Numbered from the stretch's first letter, positions 33,554 through 43,209 are shown. The stretch: 62,256 nucleotides of DNA from Avoscillospira sp045580485 (GCA_045580485.1 JAZNNW010000027.1:1-62256), one strand, 5' to 3'. Notes: generated from the letters alone by a model not told the origin. Numbers and translations: made by a program.

Positions 33554-34587
33554 AACAGGATATTAAATCCATGAATCAAGCAGAGCTTGCTGAGGCACTC
33601 AAAGCCATGGGCGAGCCTGCATTTCGTACAAAACAGGTATTTAGCTGGCTCCATAAGGGATGCCGCAGCTTTGATGAAATGACAAACCTGTCAAAGTCCC
33701 TTCGTCAGAAGCTGGATGATTCCTTCTATATCACAGTTCCTCATGTAGTACGAAAGCAGCAGTCAGAAAAGGACGGCACCATTAAGTATCTCTGGAAACT
33801 TCGGGACGGAAACTGTGTAGAATCGGTTCTGATGCGTTATCATCACGGCAATTCCATCTGCATTTCTTCTGAGGTTGGATGCGCCATGGGCTGTGCCTTT
33901 TGCGCATCCACAAAAGGGGGTCTTGTTCGCCGTTTGACGCCATCTGAAATGGTGGATCAGGTCCTGTTTTCTTCTCTGGATTCCGGTCTGGAGATTTCCA
34001 ATATCGTGCTGATGGGTATTGGCGAGCCTCTGGATAATTACGATACGGTCCTTCGTTTTCTGGAGCTTATCAACAGTCCCGACGGCATGAACATCGGCAT
34101 GCGCCATATCAGTCTCTCCACCTGCGGTCTTGTTGATCGGATCGTACGGTTAGCTGATGAGAAATTGCAGCTGACACTCTCTGTATCGCTCCATGCGCCT
34201 ACAGACGAGGTTCGCTCTCAGCTGATGCCGGTAAACAGAAAATACAATGTAGACACGCTTTTAGAGGCTTGCAGAGCCTATTTTGAAAAAACAGGCAGAC
34301 GAATTTCCTTTGAATATGCCATGATACGGGATGTGAACGATTCTGTCGAAACCGCCCGTCTTCTGGCAAAAAAACTCGCTGGAATTGCTGCCCATGTAAA
34401 CTTAATTCCTCTTAATAATATTGAGGAAAGCCCGTTGAAGCCCAGCACCCGCAAGGCTGTCATGGAATTCCAGCAAGAGCTGGAGAAGCATGGCATCCCG
34501 GCAACGGTTCGCCGCACCTTAGGCGGTGATATTGATGCATCCTGTGGTCAGCTGCGGCGAAAATACGAAAACAGCAAGGAGGCATGA
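33550..34587 (+). CDS. rlmN: 23S rRNA (adenine(2503)-C(2))-methyltransferase
   Basis: A 345-residue radical-SAM enzyme that also methylates some tRNAs. The iron-sulfur motif is Cys111, Cys115 and Cys118 (CAMGCAFC). The second active-site Cys lies in DIDASCGQL near the C-terminus, and the GIGEPL motif is present. ATG 33550 has GAGGAG 7 bases upstream and overlaps the rsmB stop. Confidence 0.98.
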   Translation: MKQDIKSMNQAELAEALKAMGEPAFRTKQVFSWLHKGCRSFDEMTNLSKSLRQKLDDSFYITVPHVVRKQQSEKDGTIKYLWKLRDGNCVESVLMRYHHGNSICISSEVGCAMGCAFCASTKGGLVRRLTPSEMVDQVLFSSLDSGLEISNIVLMGIGEPLDNYDTVLRFLELINSPDGMNIGMRHISLSTCGLVDRIVRLADEKLQLTLSVSLHAPTDEVRSQLMPVNRKYNVDTLLEACRAYFEKTGRRISFEYAMIRDVNDSVETARLLAKKLAGIAAHVNLIPLNNIEESPLKPSTRKAVMEFQQELEKHGIPATVRRTLGGDIDASCGQLRRKYENSKEA

Positions 34588-34589
34588 CG

Positions 34590-35321
34590 ATGCAGGCATG
34601 GGGCTTGACAGATCCGGGTATGGTCCGTTCTCAAAATCAGGATGACTATGCCATTGAAAAGCTCAGCAGAGAGCAGCTTCTTGTCCTTGTTTGTGATGGA
34701 ATGGGCGGTGCCCGCTCCGGTAACATTGCCAGCAGAATGGCTGTGGAAGTATTTACTGAAGAAGTCAAACGGACAGTGCGCTCTAATATGAAACAGGATC
34801 GCATCGATCAGATGCTGAAGGATTCTGTGGAATTGGCAAACAAGGCTGTATTTGAACAATCTCAGCTCAGTGAAGAGTATCAGGGAATGGGTACGACTTT
34901 GGTTGCGGCTTTCATTCAGAAGGATCATGTGACCGTTGTGCATGTAGGTGACAGCCGGGCATACCTGTTCAATAAAGACGGCGTATGTAGCATTACCACA
35001 GACCATTCCCTTGTGGAACTGATGGTGCAGCGTGGAGAGCTTTCCAGAGAGTCTGCAAAGAACCATCCCGGCAAAAATCTGATCACCAGAGCGGTGGGTA
35101 CGGAGGCTGAGGTGGAAAGTGATTTGTACCACCACACACTTTCTAAGGGTGACTGCATTTTGCTCTGCTCGGACGGTCTCTCCAACACCATGTCCGATCA
35201 GGAGATGCTGTTTGAGGTCGTGCACGGGGTCAATAAGAGTGACTGCTGTCAAAGATTGATGAAAATTGCTAATCGTAGAGGTTCGCCGGACAATGTGACT
35301 GTTGTTTTGGCGTGTGTGTGA
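34590..35321 (+). CDS. PP2C-family Ser/Thr phosphatase (Stp/PrpC type)
   Basis: A 243-residue protein phosphatase that reverses PrkC/Stk phosphorylation. PP2C motifs are in order: RSQNQDDY (residues 11-18), VCDGMGGARSG, GTTLVAAF, HVGDSRAYLF, and the final GSPDNVTVVL. ATG 34590 is chosen because AAGGAGG is 7 bases upstream, while ATG 34584 is only 1 base from it. Gap to rlmN is 2 bases; the partner kinase follows 69 bases on. Confidence 0.95.
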   Translation: MQAWGLTDPGMVRSQNQDDYAIEKLSREQLLVLVCDGMGGARSGNIASRMAVEVFTEEVKRTVRSNMKQDRIDQMLKDSVELANKAVFEQSQLSEEYQGMGTTLVAAFIQKDHVTVVHVGDSRAYLFNKDGVCSITTDHSLVELMVQRGELSRESAKNHPGKNLITRAVGTEAEVESDLYHHTLSKGDCILLCSDGLSNTMSDQEMLFEVVHGVNKSDCCQRLMKIANRRGSPDNVTVVLACV

Positions 35322-35390
35322 CCTCTTTCCTATATTACGGCGACCGTCGGTCGTAACAGACGGGCCGAGTGATCGGTAACGGAGCTACTT

Positions 35391-37358
35391 ATGGAAAACT
35401 ACATAGGCAGGCTGTTGGATAACCGGTATGAAATACTGGAAGTGATCGGCACCGGTGGTATGGCGGTAGTTTATAAAGCCCGCTGTCATCGGCTGAACCG
35501 TATCGTAGCCATTAAAATTTTGAAGGATGACCTCTCTCAGGATGCTGAGTTCCGCCGCAGATTCCATGCTGAGTCTCAGGCTGTTGCCATGATGTCCCAC
35601 CCGAATATCATCAATGTGTATGATGTGTCCCATTCCGATAATGTGGACTACATCGTCATGGAGTTGATCGAAGGTATCACTCTGAAGCAGTACATGGAAC
35701 AGAAGGGTGCTCTGAACTGGAGAGAAGTGCTGCACTTTGCCACGCAGATCGCTAAGGCACTGGAGCATGCCCACAGCCGCGGTATCATTCACAGGGATAT
35801 CAAACCCCATAACATTATCATTCTGAAGGATGGCAGTGTAAAGGTAGCTGATTTTGGTATTGCACGGGTTTCCTCTGCCCAGAGCACACTGACCCGTGAG
35901 GCGTTGGGTTCTGTCCATTACATCTCTCCGGAGCAGGCAAAGGGCGGTAAGATCGACTATCGTTCCGACCTGTATTCCCTCGGTGTAGTCATGTACGAGA
36001 TGCTTACAGGTCGTCCGCCCTTTGATGGTGAGACACCGGTGTCTGTAGCCATTCAGCACATTAACGCACAGGCTGTAATGCCCAGAACCATCCAGCCTCA
36101 GATTCCTTTAGGAATTGAGCAAATCACCATGCGTGCCATGAAAGCCGATATGGATGAGCGCTATGAAAGTGCCGCAGAAATGTTGTGGGATTTGGATGAA
36201 TTCCGAAAGAATCCCAACATTAATCTGGCTGCACCGTCAGTTCCTGAGGTTCAGGTTAAAAAAGATACAACTGTTACTGCTGCCGATCGAGCCGTTCACG
36301 GGAAAGCTGCCGTTGCTGCAAAGAAAAAGACCCAATCAAGGAACAAGCGAACAGGCTCCACCGGTCTGGTTGCAGGCATCATCTGTATCGCTCTGGCGGT
36401 TCTGGGAATAGGTTATTTTCTTTATTCCTTCTTCCTGGCAGATGTGTTTTCCGGCATTGAGGAAATTGAAGTTCCAAACTTTGTCGGTCAGCATGCTGAC
36501 AGCATTAACCATGCGTCCTATCCTCAGTTTAATATTTATATTGGGGAATGGCTGCCCAATGATTCAGTCGAACCCGGCTATGTGATCAGCCAAAGCCCCA
36601 AGGCAGAGCGTATGGCAAAAGTGGGGACATCCATTGCGTTGACAGTGTCGTCCGGTTCTGCAACGGATTCTATGCGTGATCTGGTCAATCAAACGGTTCA
36701 GAACGCTACGACGATTCTGGACAATTTGCTTCTGGATATTAAAGTCGACTTGCTCTATGAGACAAGCGATCTTATCAACGAGGACTGTGTGATTCGTACT
36801 GTTCCGTCTGCCGGTGAGCCCTTGTCTGCCGGTCAGGTCGTGACGCTGATCGTTAGCACCGGTCCTGAGATCAAGTTGACACCGGTTCCCGGGCTGCTGG
36901 GACTGGACGAGGAAAGAGCCGTTGAAAAATTGACGCAGGCCAATCTTGACCACGATATTGTCCATGTGGATAGTGATGAACCGGAAGGAACGGTCATTTT
37001 CCAGAGTATTCATCAGGATGAGATGGTGAAGGAAGGCACAACGATCAATTTGCAGATCTCCAACGGACCGCAAGGTCCCGAAGATCCCTTGAACGGAGAG
37101 ACTACCGGTTTCCCCGGTATGCCAATAACCAGAATTATTAACATCATGCTTCCTGATATGGATGATGTTATGATGGTTTCTGTGTTTATGGATGGCGTCA
37201 AGCAAGATGAGTTTGAAGTTGACCCGGCAACGGTTTCCAATCATCAGATTCCGATTGCTTTGGATGGTGTCGGCGTTCACCAGATTGAAGTTCTTATCGA
37301 TGGAGCTCTTTGGAGCACGATGTCGTATGATTTTGATGCAGGAGAAATTGTCTATTGA
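35391..37358 (+). CDS. prkC: PASTA-domain eukaryotic-type Ser/Thr kinase (PrkC/Stk1)
   Basis: A 655-residue membrane kinase that senses muropeptides or lipid II. The kinase domain (about 12-270) has the glycine loop GTGGMA, Lys42, HRDIKPHN with catalytic Asp136, and DFG at 154-156. A basic linker leads to one membrane helix (about 325-348), then roughly three PASTA repeats (from VPNFVGQ on, to about residue 560). A C-terminal beta-rich extension without clear match follows. GGAG lies 7 bases before ATG 35391. Coupled functionally to the phosphatase gene upstream. Confidence 0.96.
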   Translation: MENYIGRLLDNRYEILEVIGTGGMAVVYKARCHRLNRIVAIKILKDDLSQDAEFRRRFHAESQAVAMMSHPNIINVYDVSHSDNVDYIVMELIEGITLKQYMEQKGALNWREVLHFATQIAKALEHAHSRGIIHRDIKPHNIIILKDGSVKVADFGIARVSSAQSTLTREALGSVHYISPEQAKGGKIDYRSDLYSLGVVMYEMLTGRPPFDGETPVSVAIQHINAQAVMPRTIQPQIPLGIEQITMRAMKADMDERYESAAEMLWDLDEFRKNPNINLAAPSVPEVQVKKDTTVTAADRAVHGKAAVAAKKKTQSRNKRTGSTGLVAGIICIALAVLGIGYFLYSFFLADVFSGIEEIEVPNFVGQHADSINHASYPQFNIYIGEWLPNDSVEPGYVISQSPKAERMAKVGTSIALTVSSGSATDSMRDLVNQTVQNATTILDNLLLDIKVDLLYETSDLINEDCVIRTVPSAGEPLSAGQVVTLIVSTGPEIKLTPVPGLLGLDEERAVEKLTQANLDHDIVHVDSDEPEGTVIFQSIHQDEMVKEGTTINLQISNGPQGPEDPLNGETTGFPGMPITRIINIMLPDMDDVMMVSVFMDGVKQDEFEVDPATVSNHQIPIALDGVGVHQIEVLIDGALWSTMSYDFDAGEIVY

Positions 37359-38233
37359 TTTCCGGTAGAATTATCAAAGCCCTCAGCGGGTTCTATTATG
37401 TGCAGACAGACGATGGCGTTGTGGAGTGTAAAGCCAGAGGTCGTTTCCGTAAAGAAGGTATCACCCCCTTAGTCGGTGACCAGGTAGTAATATCCGTTGA
37501 AAAGGGAAAGGGCATGCTGGAACAAATCAAAGCCAGAAAAAACAGCTTTGTGCGTCCTGCTGTTGCCAATCTGGATATGCTGGTTCTTTTGGTTTCTGAG
37601 GCCATTCCTGTAACCGAACCGTTCCTGATCGATCGAATCACAGCCATTGCCGGTGATCAGAATGTTCCTGTGGTCATTTGTGTCAATAAAAGCGATCTGC
37701 AGCCGGGAACTTCTCTTGCTGATATTTATTCTAAGTCCGGTTATGAGGTGGTTCTCACCAGTGCTGTGACCGGCGAGGGAATTGAGCAGCTGCGTGAATT
37801 GATCTCCGGTAAAGTTGTGGCTTTTTCCGGGAATTCCGGTGTGGGCAAAAGCAGCGTTTTGAACTGTCTGGCACCGGACCTTCATGTAGAAACAGGAGAG
37901 GTTTCCGAAAAACTTGGACGGGGCAGACATACAACGCGGCATATTGAACTGTTTACCCTTGATGATCATACCTATGTTGCCGATACACCGGGCTTTTCCT
38001 CTTTTGACACGGAGCAGATGGAGATCATATTGAAAGAGAACCTTCAATATGCGTTTCCCGATTTTGCGCCCTATCTGGGGCGATGCCAGTTCCATGACTG
38101 TGCGCACTTGAAGGAACCGGGCTGTTGCGTGACTGCTGCTTTGAAAGATGGCGACATTCAGCCCACCCGATACGAAAGCTATGTTCGTCTTTATGAAAAA
38201 GCAAAGGAAATTAAAATCTGGGAACACAAGTGA
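37355..38233 (+). CDS. rsgA: Ribosome small-subunit-dependent GTPase A
   Basis: A 292-residue circularly permuted GTPase in 30S maturation: an N-terminal OB fold (1-70), then G4 (NKSD), G1 (GNSGVGKSS) and G3 (DTPGF) in permuted order, and a zinc finger (C-x4-C-x2-C type around CQFHDCAHLKEPGC). Start is TTG 37355, overlapping the prkC stop, with AGGAG 10 bases upstream. The rpe and thiN genes that often follow are missing here; a terminator follows instead. Confidence 0.97.
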   Translation: MISGRIIKALSGFYYVQTDDGVVECKARGRFRKEGITPLVGDQVVISVEKGKGMLEQIKARKNSFVRPAVANLDMLVLLVSEAIPVTEPFLIDRITAIAGDQNVPVVICVNKSDLQPGTSLADIYSKSGYEVVLTSAVTGEGIEQLRELISGKVVAFSGNSGVGKSSVLNCLAPDLHVETGEVSEKLGRGRHTTRHIELFTLDDHTYVADTPGFSSFDTEQMEIILKENLQYAFPDFAPYLGRCQFHDCAHLKEPGCCVTAALKDGDIQPTRYESYVRLYEKAKEIKIWEHK

Positions 38234-38235
38234 TG

Positions 38236-38276
38236 AAAAGTTCCGCCGAAAAACCATTTCGGCGGAACTTTTTTCT
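38236..38276 (+). terminator. Rho-independent terminator after rsgA
   Basis: A 15-bp stem (38236-38250 with 38258-38272) ending in a run of T. It closes the long yicC-to-rsgA gene series. Confidence 0.93.
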
Positions 38277-38312
38277 TTATTTATCATAATATTGGAATAA
38301 GGGGGCGATTGT

Positions 38313-38450
38313 ATGTGTTACCGTAGCAGACTTTGGTCTGTTGTGATTTTAGCGGTTGGAATTGGCTTCATTCTTTCTTGTTTGATTGGCAGCTGGATCA
38401 TCAGACTTTTGATAGGCGTTGTTTTGGTGGCCATCGGGCTTTTCGTTTAA
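38313..38450 (+). CDS. 45-aa hydrophobic protein
   Basis: A 45-residue protein, MCYRSRLW at the start and then almost entirely hydrophobic with two possible membrane helices (residues 9-25 and 28-45) separated by one Arg. AAGGGGG lies 7 bases before ATG 38313, a good ribosome-binding site. It precedes the SipL-like gene and may belong to the same sporulation region (inference). Family not recognised. Confidence 0.68.
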   Translation: MCYRSRLWSVVILAVGIGFILSCLIGSWIIRLLIGVVLVAIGLFV

Positions 38451-38488
38451 GCTTCCAAGGCATATCCTTGTCCAACTCTGCGTATAGT

Positions 38489-38494
38489 TATAAT
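38489..38494 (+). promoter_or_regulatory. Possible -10 element of the SipL-like gene
   Basis: TATAAT at 38489-38494, 24 bases before ATG 38518; a weak CTTGTC at 38467-38472 gives a 16-base spacer. The leader would be very short. Confidence 0.4.
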
Positions 38495-38517
38495 ATAACA
38501 TACAAGGAGTGAGGTCT

Positions 38518-40023
38518 ATGGAACTTTCCTTTCAGAGCCATCCATACCGCTATCTGCACCGTGTGATGCAGGAGGTGCGGTTTCAGGAAGAAACCGCAGA
38601 AATTATTGTACCGGACAGTTATCCTGACATCGGGTCCATTGCCGACAGCTGTGCTGAGGCGATTTTACGCGGAAAAGACTGTCGGGATGGTGGTGTAACC
38701 GTTGCGGGCGGCGTTAGAGCTGTCGTTCTTTATATGCCGGAGGATCTGTCCTATCCCCGTAATTTGGAAACATACATGCCCTTTACTGTAAAATTTGAGC
38801 ACCCAGCGTTAAGCGCTCAGACACAGGTACTTTGTAACATTCGTGTCCGAAGTGTTGATGCACGGATGATCAACTCCAGAAAAGCAATGGTGCGTGTCAA
38901 CCTGGGATGTGAGCTGATTGCCTATGAAGACACCACTGATCATTGCTATAAGCTGGACAGCCAGAATCCTTGTTTGCAAACCAAGGAGTCGGTCTATACC
39001 ACAATCGTACCTTTGGAAACGGGAGAAAAGTCATTTGTAATCAATGATGCGATGGAGCTGCCTACGGGGCGACCGGGTATTTCTCATGTTTATGCCTTTC
39101 AATGTCATGCCGATTTATCAGATGAGAAACTGGTGGGAAACAAGGCGGTGTTCAAAGGCCAGCTCCGCTGTAAGCTGATTTATTTATCCGATGATGAAAA
39201 GCTCTGTGTGTTGGAGCAGCGTATTCCGTTCTCTCAGTACTGTGAATTGCAAGTTGACTATGACGAAGAAACTGTGTCCACGCAGTTTGTGATCACCGGA
39301 TATGATCTGGATGCATCTCAAATCAACGAGCAAGGCCTGCCGGTCAGCGTGAATATTCTGGCGCAGTGTGTCATCAGCGGTACGCAGACGGTGTCGCTCA
39401 TTGAGGATGCTTACTCAACTGAGGGGATCCTTCACCCCCAGTGGAAAGAACACACATTGGAAGGTTCCTTGGATCGGCAGAATATGACACAGACGATTCG
39501 TCATCGACTGACAGGAGACATGCAGGAAGTGGTAGATTCCAATATCTATTGGGACTTTCCCGAGGTATCCCGAAATGATGGCAGGGCCACTGTAAAGATT
39601 CCGGCACTTATTCGTGTTCTTGGGTACGATGAAAACGGGACACTATGCTCTATGGCAGCAAAAGCTGAATCCGTTTACGAAACAGCGTTGTCTGACGGAG
39701 CAGAATGTTTTGCATCGGCAGTTCCTGTAGGGGAGGTAACTTTTACACCGGAAACAAACGGAGTGGAAGTCAGAGGTACCGTCAAAGCCATTGTCCAATG
39801 CAGTTCCCGTGAAAAGGTACGCTGTCTGTGCGGTGGAGAAACGGAGGAATTGGAACCGGACAACAAAAGACCTGCATTGATCGTTCGGATGGTGGAGAAG
39901 GAAACACCGTTGTGGGATCTTGCCAAAAATTACGGTACGACCGTAGAGAATATTCAATCTGCAAACAGTCTGGACAGTGATGTTCTGCTAAAAGATTCCG
40001 TATTACTTTTGCCTGTTATGTAG
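38518..40023 (+). CDS. sipL: SipL-like spore morphogenesis protein (DUF3794/SPOCS plus LysM)
   Basis: A 501-residue protein with repeated DUF3794 (SPOCS) modules (roughly residues 35-120, 150-250 and 320-430) and a C-terminal LysM domain (about 452-500, with TPLWDLAKNYGTTVENIQSAN). This is the architecture of C. difficile SipL, whose LysM domain binds SpoIVA to anchor the coat; the gene is directly followed here by spoIVA, which strongly supports the assignment. AAGGAG precedes ATG 38518. It acts in the mother cell at the forespore surface (family knowledge). Confidence 0.9.
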   Translation: MELSFQSHPYRYLHRVMQEVRFQEETAEIIVPDSYPDIGSIADSCAEAILRGKDCRDGGVTVAGGVRAVVLYMPEDLSYPRNLETYMPFTVKFEHPALSAQTQVLCNIRVRSVDARMINSRKAMVRVNLGCELIAYEDTTDHCYKLDSQNPCLQTKESVYTTIVPLETGEKSFVINDAMELPTGRPGISHVYAFQCHADLSDEKLVGNKAVFKGQLRCKLIYLSDDEKLCVLEQRIPFSQYCELQVDYDEETVSTQFVITGYDLDASQINEQGLPVSVNILAQCVISGTQTVSLIEDAYSTEGILHPQWKEHTLEGSLDRQNMTQTIRHRLTGDMQEVVDSNIYWDFPEVSRNDGRATVKIPALIRVLGYDENGTLCSMAAKAESVYETALSDGAECFASAVPVGEVTFTPETNGVEVRGTVKAIVQCSSREKVRCLCGGETEELEPDNKRPALIVRMVEKETPLWDLAKNYGTTVENIQSANSLDSDVLLKDSVLLLPVM

Positions 40024-40024
40024 A

Positions 40025-40056
40025 AGAAAACCCGGCCGTCTGGCCGGTTTTCTTTT
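40025..40056 (+). terminator. Terminator between sipL and spoIVA
   Basis: A GAAAAC-CCGGCC / GGCCGG-TTTTC stem with one bulge is followed by TTTT. spoIVA therefore needs its own promoter. Confidence 0.75.
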
Positions 40057-40086
40057 GGTATAAACAGGCTGTTTTCATCATAAGTA
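40057..40086 (+). promoter_or_regulatory. Candidate SigE promoter of spoIVA
   Basis: GGTATAAA (40057-40064), a 14-base spacer and CATAAGTA (40079-40086) resemble the SigE consensus (-35 with ATA, -10 CATACAnT). SigE control of spoIVA is established in Bacillus and Clostridium. Confidence 0.55.
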
Positions 40087-40122
40087 TGGTGTACAAGTAT
40101 TACAGAAACGGAGGAGCGTACG

Positions 40123-41610
40123 ATGTTGAGTGCGACCACGAATATTTATCGGGATATTGCAGAGCGTACAGGCGGAAATATCTATATCGGTGTTGTGGGG
40201 CCCGTACGGACGGGAAAATCTACTTTTGTAAAACGGGTCATGGAAACGCTGGTCATTCCCAATATTGAAAACATCTATCAAAAGGAACGGGCAAAGGATG
40301 AATTGCCACAAAGCGGTTCTGGTAAGACCATTATGACCTCTGAACCCAAATTTGTACCGGAAGAGGCAGTCACAGTCTCTCTGGATGGAACGACGAAACT
40401 TTCTGTTCGGCTCATTGACAGTGTAGGGTATATGATACCCGGCGCAATCGGTGTTGAAGAGGATGGAAATCCCAGAATGGTTACAACGCCGTGGTATCCG
40501 CAGGAGATTCCTATGACGCAGGCTGCTGAAATGGGCACGAAAAAAATCATGGATGAACACGCTTCTATTGGTATTATCATCACCACAGACGGCAGCGTAA
40601 CGGATATAACGAGAGAAGACTACATACAGGCAGAAAGCCGCGCCATCGCCGATATGAAGGCCACCGGCAAACCCTTTGCGGTACTGATCAATTCCACCCA
40701 GCCTCAGGGCAGGGAAGCTCAGGAACTAAAGCAAAGACTGGAAACAGAATATGATGTTCCGTGCGTTTGCGTTGACTGCATGACAGTACAGGAACAGGAG
40801 ATCATGCATATTCTCGGCAGTATTCTGATGGAATTTCCGGTTAATGAGCTTCGCTTCTATTTTCCGCAATGGGTGCAGGCACTGCCAATCGATCATCCTA
40901 TCAAAAAAGGTCTTTATGATGCAATACGGGAAAACGGATGTAGTATTGAGCATTTGAGACACGCAGAATCCAATTTAGAAAAACTAGAAGACTTGGAAAT
41001 AGTTGAAAATACAGCAATTTCAGAAATTGATTCTGGAAACGGAATCGTAAATTGCGAAATTCGGATTCTGGTGTCTTTGTTCTATGATGTGCTGTCGGAG
41101 GAGAGCGGCTTTCAGGTCAGAAACGGTGCAGATCTGATGTACCTGCTTCGGGAGCTTTCCGCCGTAAAAAAATCCTACGATAAGGTTTCCACTGCCTTGG
41201 AACAGGTAAAAGCCACAGGCTATGGCATTGTAATGCCCTCGCCGGAGGAAATGCACTTGGAAATTCCGCAGATCGTCCGAAAGGGAAGCAATTTCGGTGT
41301 AAAAATGAAAGCCAGCGCACCGTCCATTCACATGCTCCGTGCCGATATTGAAACGGAAATCAGTCCCATTGTAGGCGATGAAAAGCAGTCGGAAGATCTC
41401 TTGCAGTATCTTTTACAGGAATATGAAGGCGATACGGAAAAGCTCTGGCAGAGCAATATCTTTGGCAAGTCCGTTTATGAATTGGTCAATGAGGGACTTG
41501 GGACAAAATTGAAGCGGATGCCTGAGGAAGCGCAATTTAAGCTGCAATCCACCCTGTCCCGGATCATCAACGAAGGCAGCAGCGGATTGATCTGCATTAT
41601 TCTGTCATAA
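40123..41610 (+). CDS. spoIVA: Stage IV sporulation protein A
   Basis: A 495-residue ATPase that polymerises on the forespore outer membrane and founds the coat basement layer. Walker A is GPVRTGKS (residues 26-33); the protein is full length (about 492 in Bacillus). The C-terminal end with GLICIILS fits the region needed for localisation. ACGGAGG lies upstream of ATG 40123. Next to the SipL-like gene, its interaction partner. Confidence 0.97.
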   Translation: MLSATTNIYRDIAERTGGNIYIGVVGPVRTGKSTFVKRVMETLVIPNIENIYQKERAKDELPQSGSGKTIMTSEPKFVPEEAVTVSLDGTTKLSVRLIDSVGYMIPGAIGVEEDGNPRMVTTPWYPQEIPMTQAAEMGTKKIMDEHASIGIIITTDGSVTDITREDYIQAESRAIADMKATGKPFAVLINSTQPQGREAQELKQRLETEYDVPCVCVDCMTVQEQEIMHILGSILMEFPVNELRFYFPQWVQALPIDHPIKKGLYDAIRENGCSIEHLRHAESNLEKLEDLEIVENTAISEIDSGNGIVNCEIRILVSLFYDVLSEESGFQVRNGADLMYLLRELSAVKKSYDKVSTALEQVKATGYGIVMPSPEEMHLEIPQIVRKGSNFGVKMKASAPSIHMLRADIETEISPIVGDEKQSEDLLQYLLQEYEGDTEKLWQSNIFGKSVYELVNEGLGTKLKRMPEEAQFKLQSTLSRIINEGSSGLICIILS

Positions 41611-41648
41611 AAAATAAGCACTGTGGGTATCCACAGTGCTTATTTTTT
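41609..41648. terminator. Bidirectional terminator (spoIVA / gltX)
   Basis: A perfect 18-bp stem (41609-41626 with 41631-41648) with T runs on both strands. It overlaps the spoIVA stop codon and ends 2 bases before the gltX stop. Confidence 0.95.
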
Positions 41649-41650
41649 GA

Positions 41651-43141
41651 TTAACCGCCCAGAAGGGAAATGCCTGCACGGATACGGGCCAGGGATTCTT
41701 CTTTGCCCAAAAGGGCGCACAGTTCTGTTGCACCGCCGGGGGTAGAAGCCTTGCCGGAAACAGCCACACGCAGAGGCCACAGAACAATGGCGTTCTTGAC
41801 TTCCATTTCGGCAGCAAGAGCAACCAGTGCCTCGTAGAGTGCTTCGTTGGTCCATACATCCAACTTTTCCAAAACAGGAAGGACTTTCTGGAGAGAATCC
41901 AGAGAGTTCTCCAGATTGGTCTTGGACTTTTTATGGATATAAAGCTCCGTATCATACTCCGGCAGCTTGTCCAGGAAGTCCACACGCTCGGGAAGATCGG
42001 AAAGAACTTCACAGCGAGACTGCACCAGTGCAGCAACGGCACGCAGATCAATGGCAGGATTCTGAATAGCTTGCTTCAGCCAGGGTTCTGCCTTTTCATA
42101 GAATGCTTCGGGAGACAGCTTCTTGATATATTCGGCGTTCATCCACTTGAGCTTGACAATATCAAACACAGCAGGGGACTTGGAAATGCCGGAAATATCA
42201 AAGGCCTTCACCAATTCTTCCAGAGTGAAGAATTCCTGCTCGGACAGTTCGCCCTTGGGAGACCAGCCCAGAAGTGCCACATAGTTGAGCACAGCATCGG
42301 TCAGGAAGCCCTGTGCAATGAGATCTTCATAACTGGGGTCGCCATGGCGCTTGGACATCTTGTGCTGTGCGTCACGCATGACAGGGGAGCAGTGGACATA
42401 AGTGGGAATGTCCCAGCCGAATGCTTCGTACAGCAGGTTGTACTTGGGAGCAGAGGAGAGGTATTCACTGCCTCGGACCACATGGGTAATACCCATCAGA
42501 TGATCATCAACCACATTTGCAAAGTTGTAAGTGGGCAGTCCGTCCTGCTTGATGAGAACCTGATCGTCCAGAGTGCTGTTTTCCACGGTGATATCGCCAA
42601 AGCTGGCATCATGGAAGGTAGTAGAGCCCTCTGCAGGGATCTTCTGGCGGATGACATAGGGAATACCGGCATCCAGCTTTGCCTGGATTTCTTCGGCGCT
42701 GAGACGGCTGCAGCGGCCGTCATACTTGTGGATGCTGACGCCTTCTGCAACTTCCTGCTCCTCGTTGTCGTCCTTATTGCAGAAGCAGCGGTAGGCAGCG
42801 CCCAGTTCGATGAGCTTTTCTGCAAACTGCTTGTAGAGGCCTCTGCGCTCTGTCTGGATGTAAGGACCGGTAGGACCGCCAACATCGGGACCCTCGTCAT
42901 GATTCAGACCGCACTCTGCCATGGTCTTATAAATGACATCCACAGCACCCTCTACCAGTCTGCCCTGGTCGGTATCTTCAATACGCAGGATGAAAGTGCC
43001 GTCCTGGTGTCTGGCAATGAGCCAGGTATAAAGAGCAGTGCGCAGATTGCCCACATGCATGTAACCGGTAGGGCTGGGTGCAAAACGGGTACGAACCTTT
43101 CCCTTAGGGATTCGGTTCTCCAATTCTTCAAAGAAATCCAT
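41651..43141 (-). CDS. gltX: Glutamyl-tRNA synthetase
   Basis: A 496-residue class-I synthetase. The HIGH motif reads HVGN (in SPTGYMHVGNLRTA), KMSKR is present in the catalytic loop, and the C-terminal anticodon-binding domain is complete. The start at ATG 43141 is supported by GGAGG 8 bases upstream; ATG 43156 overlaps that site and has none of its own. Without glnS nearby it cannot be said whether it is discriminating. Confidence 0.97.
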   Translation of the reverse strand: MDFFEELENRIPKGKVRTRFAPSPTGYMHVGNLRTALYTWLIARHQDGTFILRIEDTDQGRLVEGAVDVIYKTMAECGLNHDEGPDVGGPTGPYIQTERRGLYKQFAEKLIELGAAYRCFCNKDDNEEQEVAEGVSIHKYDGRCSRLSAEEIQAKLDAGIPYVIRQKIPAEGSTTFHDASFGDITVENSTLDDQVLIKQDGLPTYNFANVVDDHLMGITHVVRGSEYLSSAPKYNLLYEAFGWDIPTYVHCSPVMRDAQHKMSKRHGDPSYEDLIAQGFLTDAVLNYVALLGWSPKGELSEQEFFTLEELVKAFDISGISKSPAVFDIVKLKWMNAEYIKKLSPEAFYEKAEPWLKQAIQNPAIDLRAVAALVQSRCEVLSDLPERVDFLDKLPEYDTELYIHKKSKTNLENSLDSLQKVLPVLEKLDVWTNEALYEALVALAAEMEVKNAIVLWPLRVAVSGKASTPGGATELCALLGKEESLARIRAGISLLGG

Positions 43142-43173
43142 TTGGTTTTCCTCCATTTTTGTTGTCTTCCAAT

Positions 43174-43202
43174 ATAATATATTTTATTTCGTCCTTCGTC
43201 AA
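43174..43202 (-). promoter_or_regulatory. gltX promoter
   Basis: On the minus strand, TTGACG (43197-43202), a 17-base spacer and TATTAT (43174-43179). No T-box leader. Confidence 0.72.
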
Positions 43203-43209
43203 TGATTTA

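Noticed and set aside
38499..38504. SigE-type -10 (CATACA) before the SipL-like gene
   Set aside because: Transcription would begin after the ribosome-binding site, and no SigE -35 lies at 13-15 bases.
41933..43177. 414-aa plus-strand open frame
   Set aside because: It is antisense to gltX, which has intact synthetase motifs.
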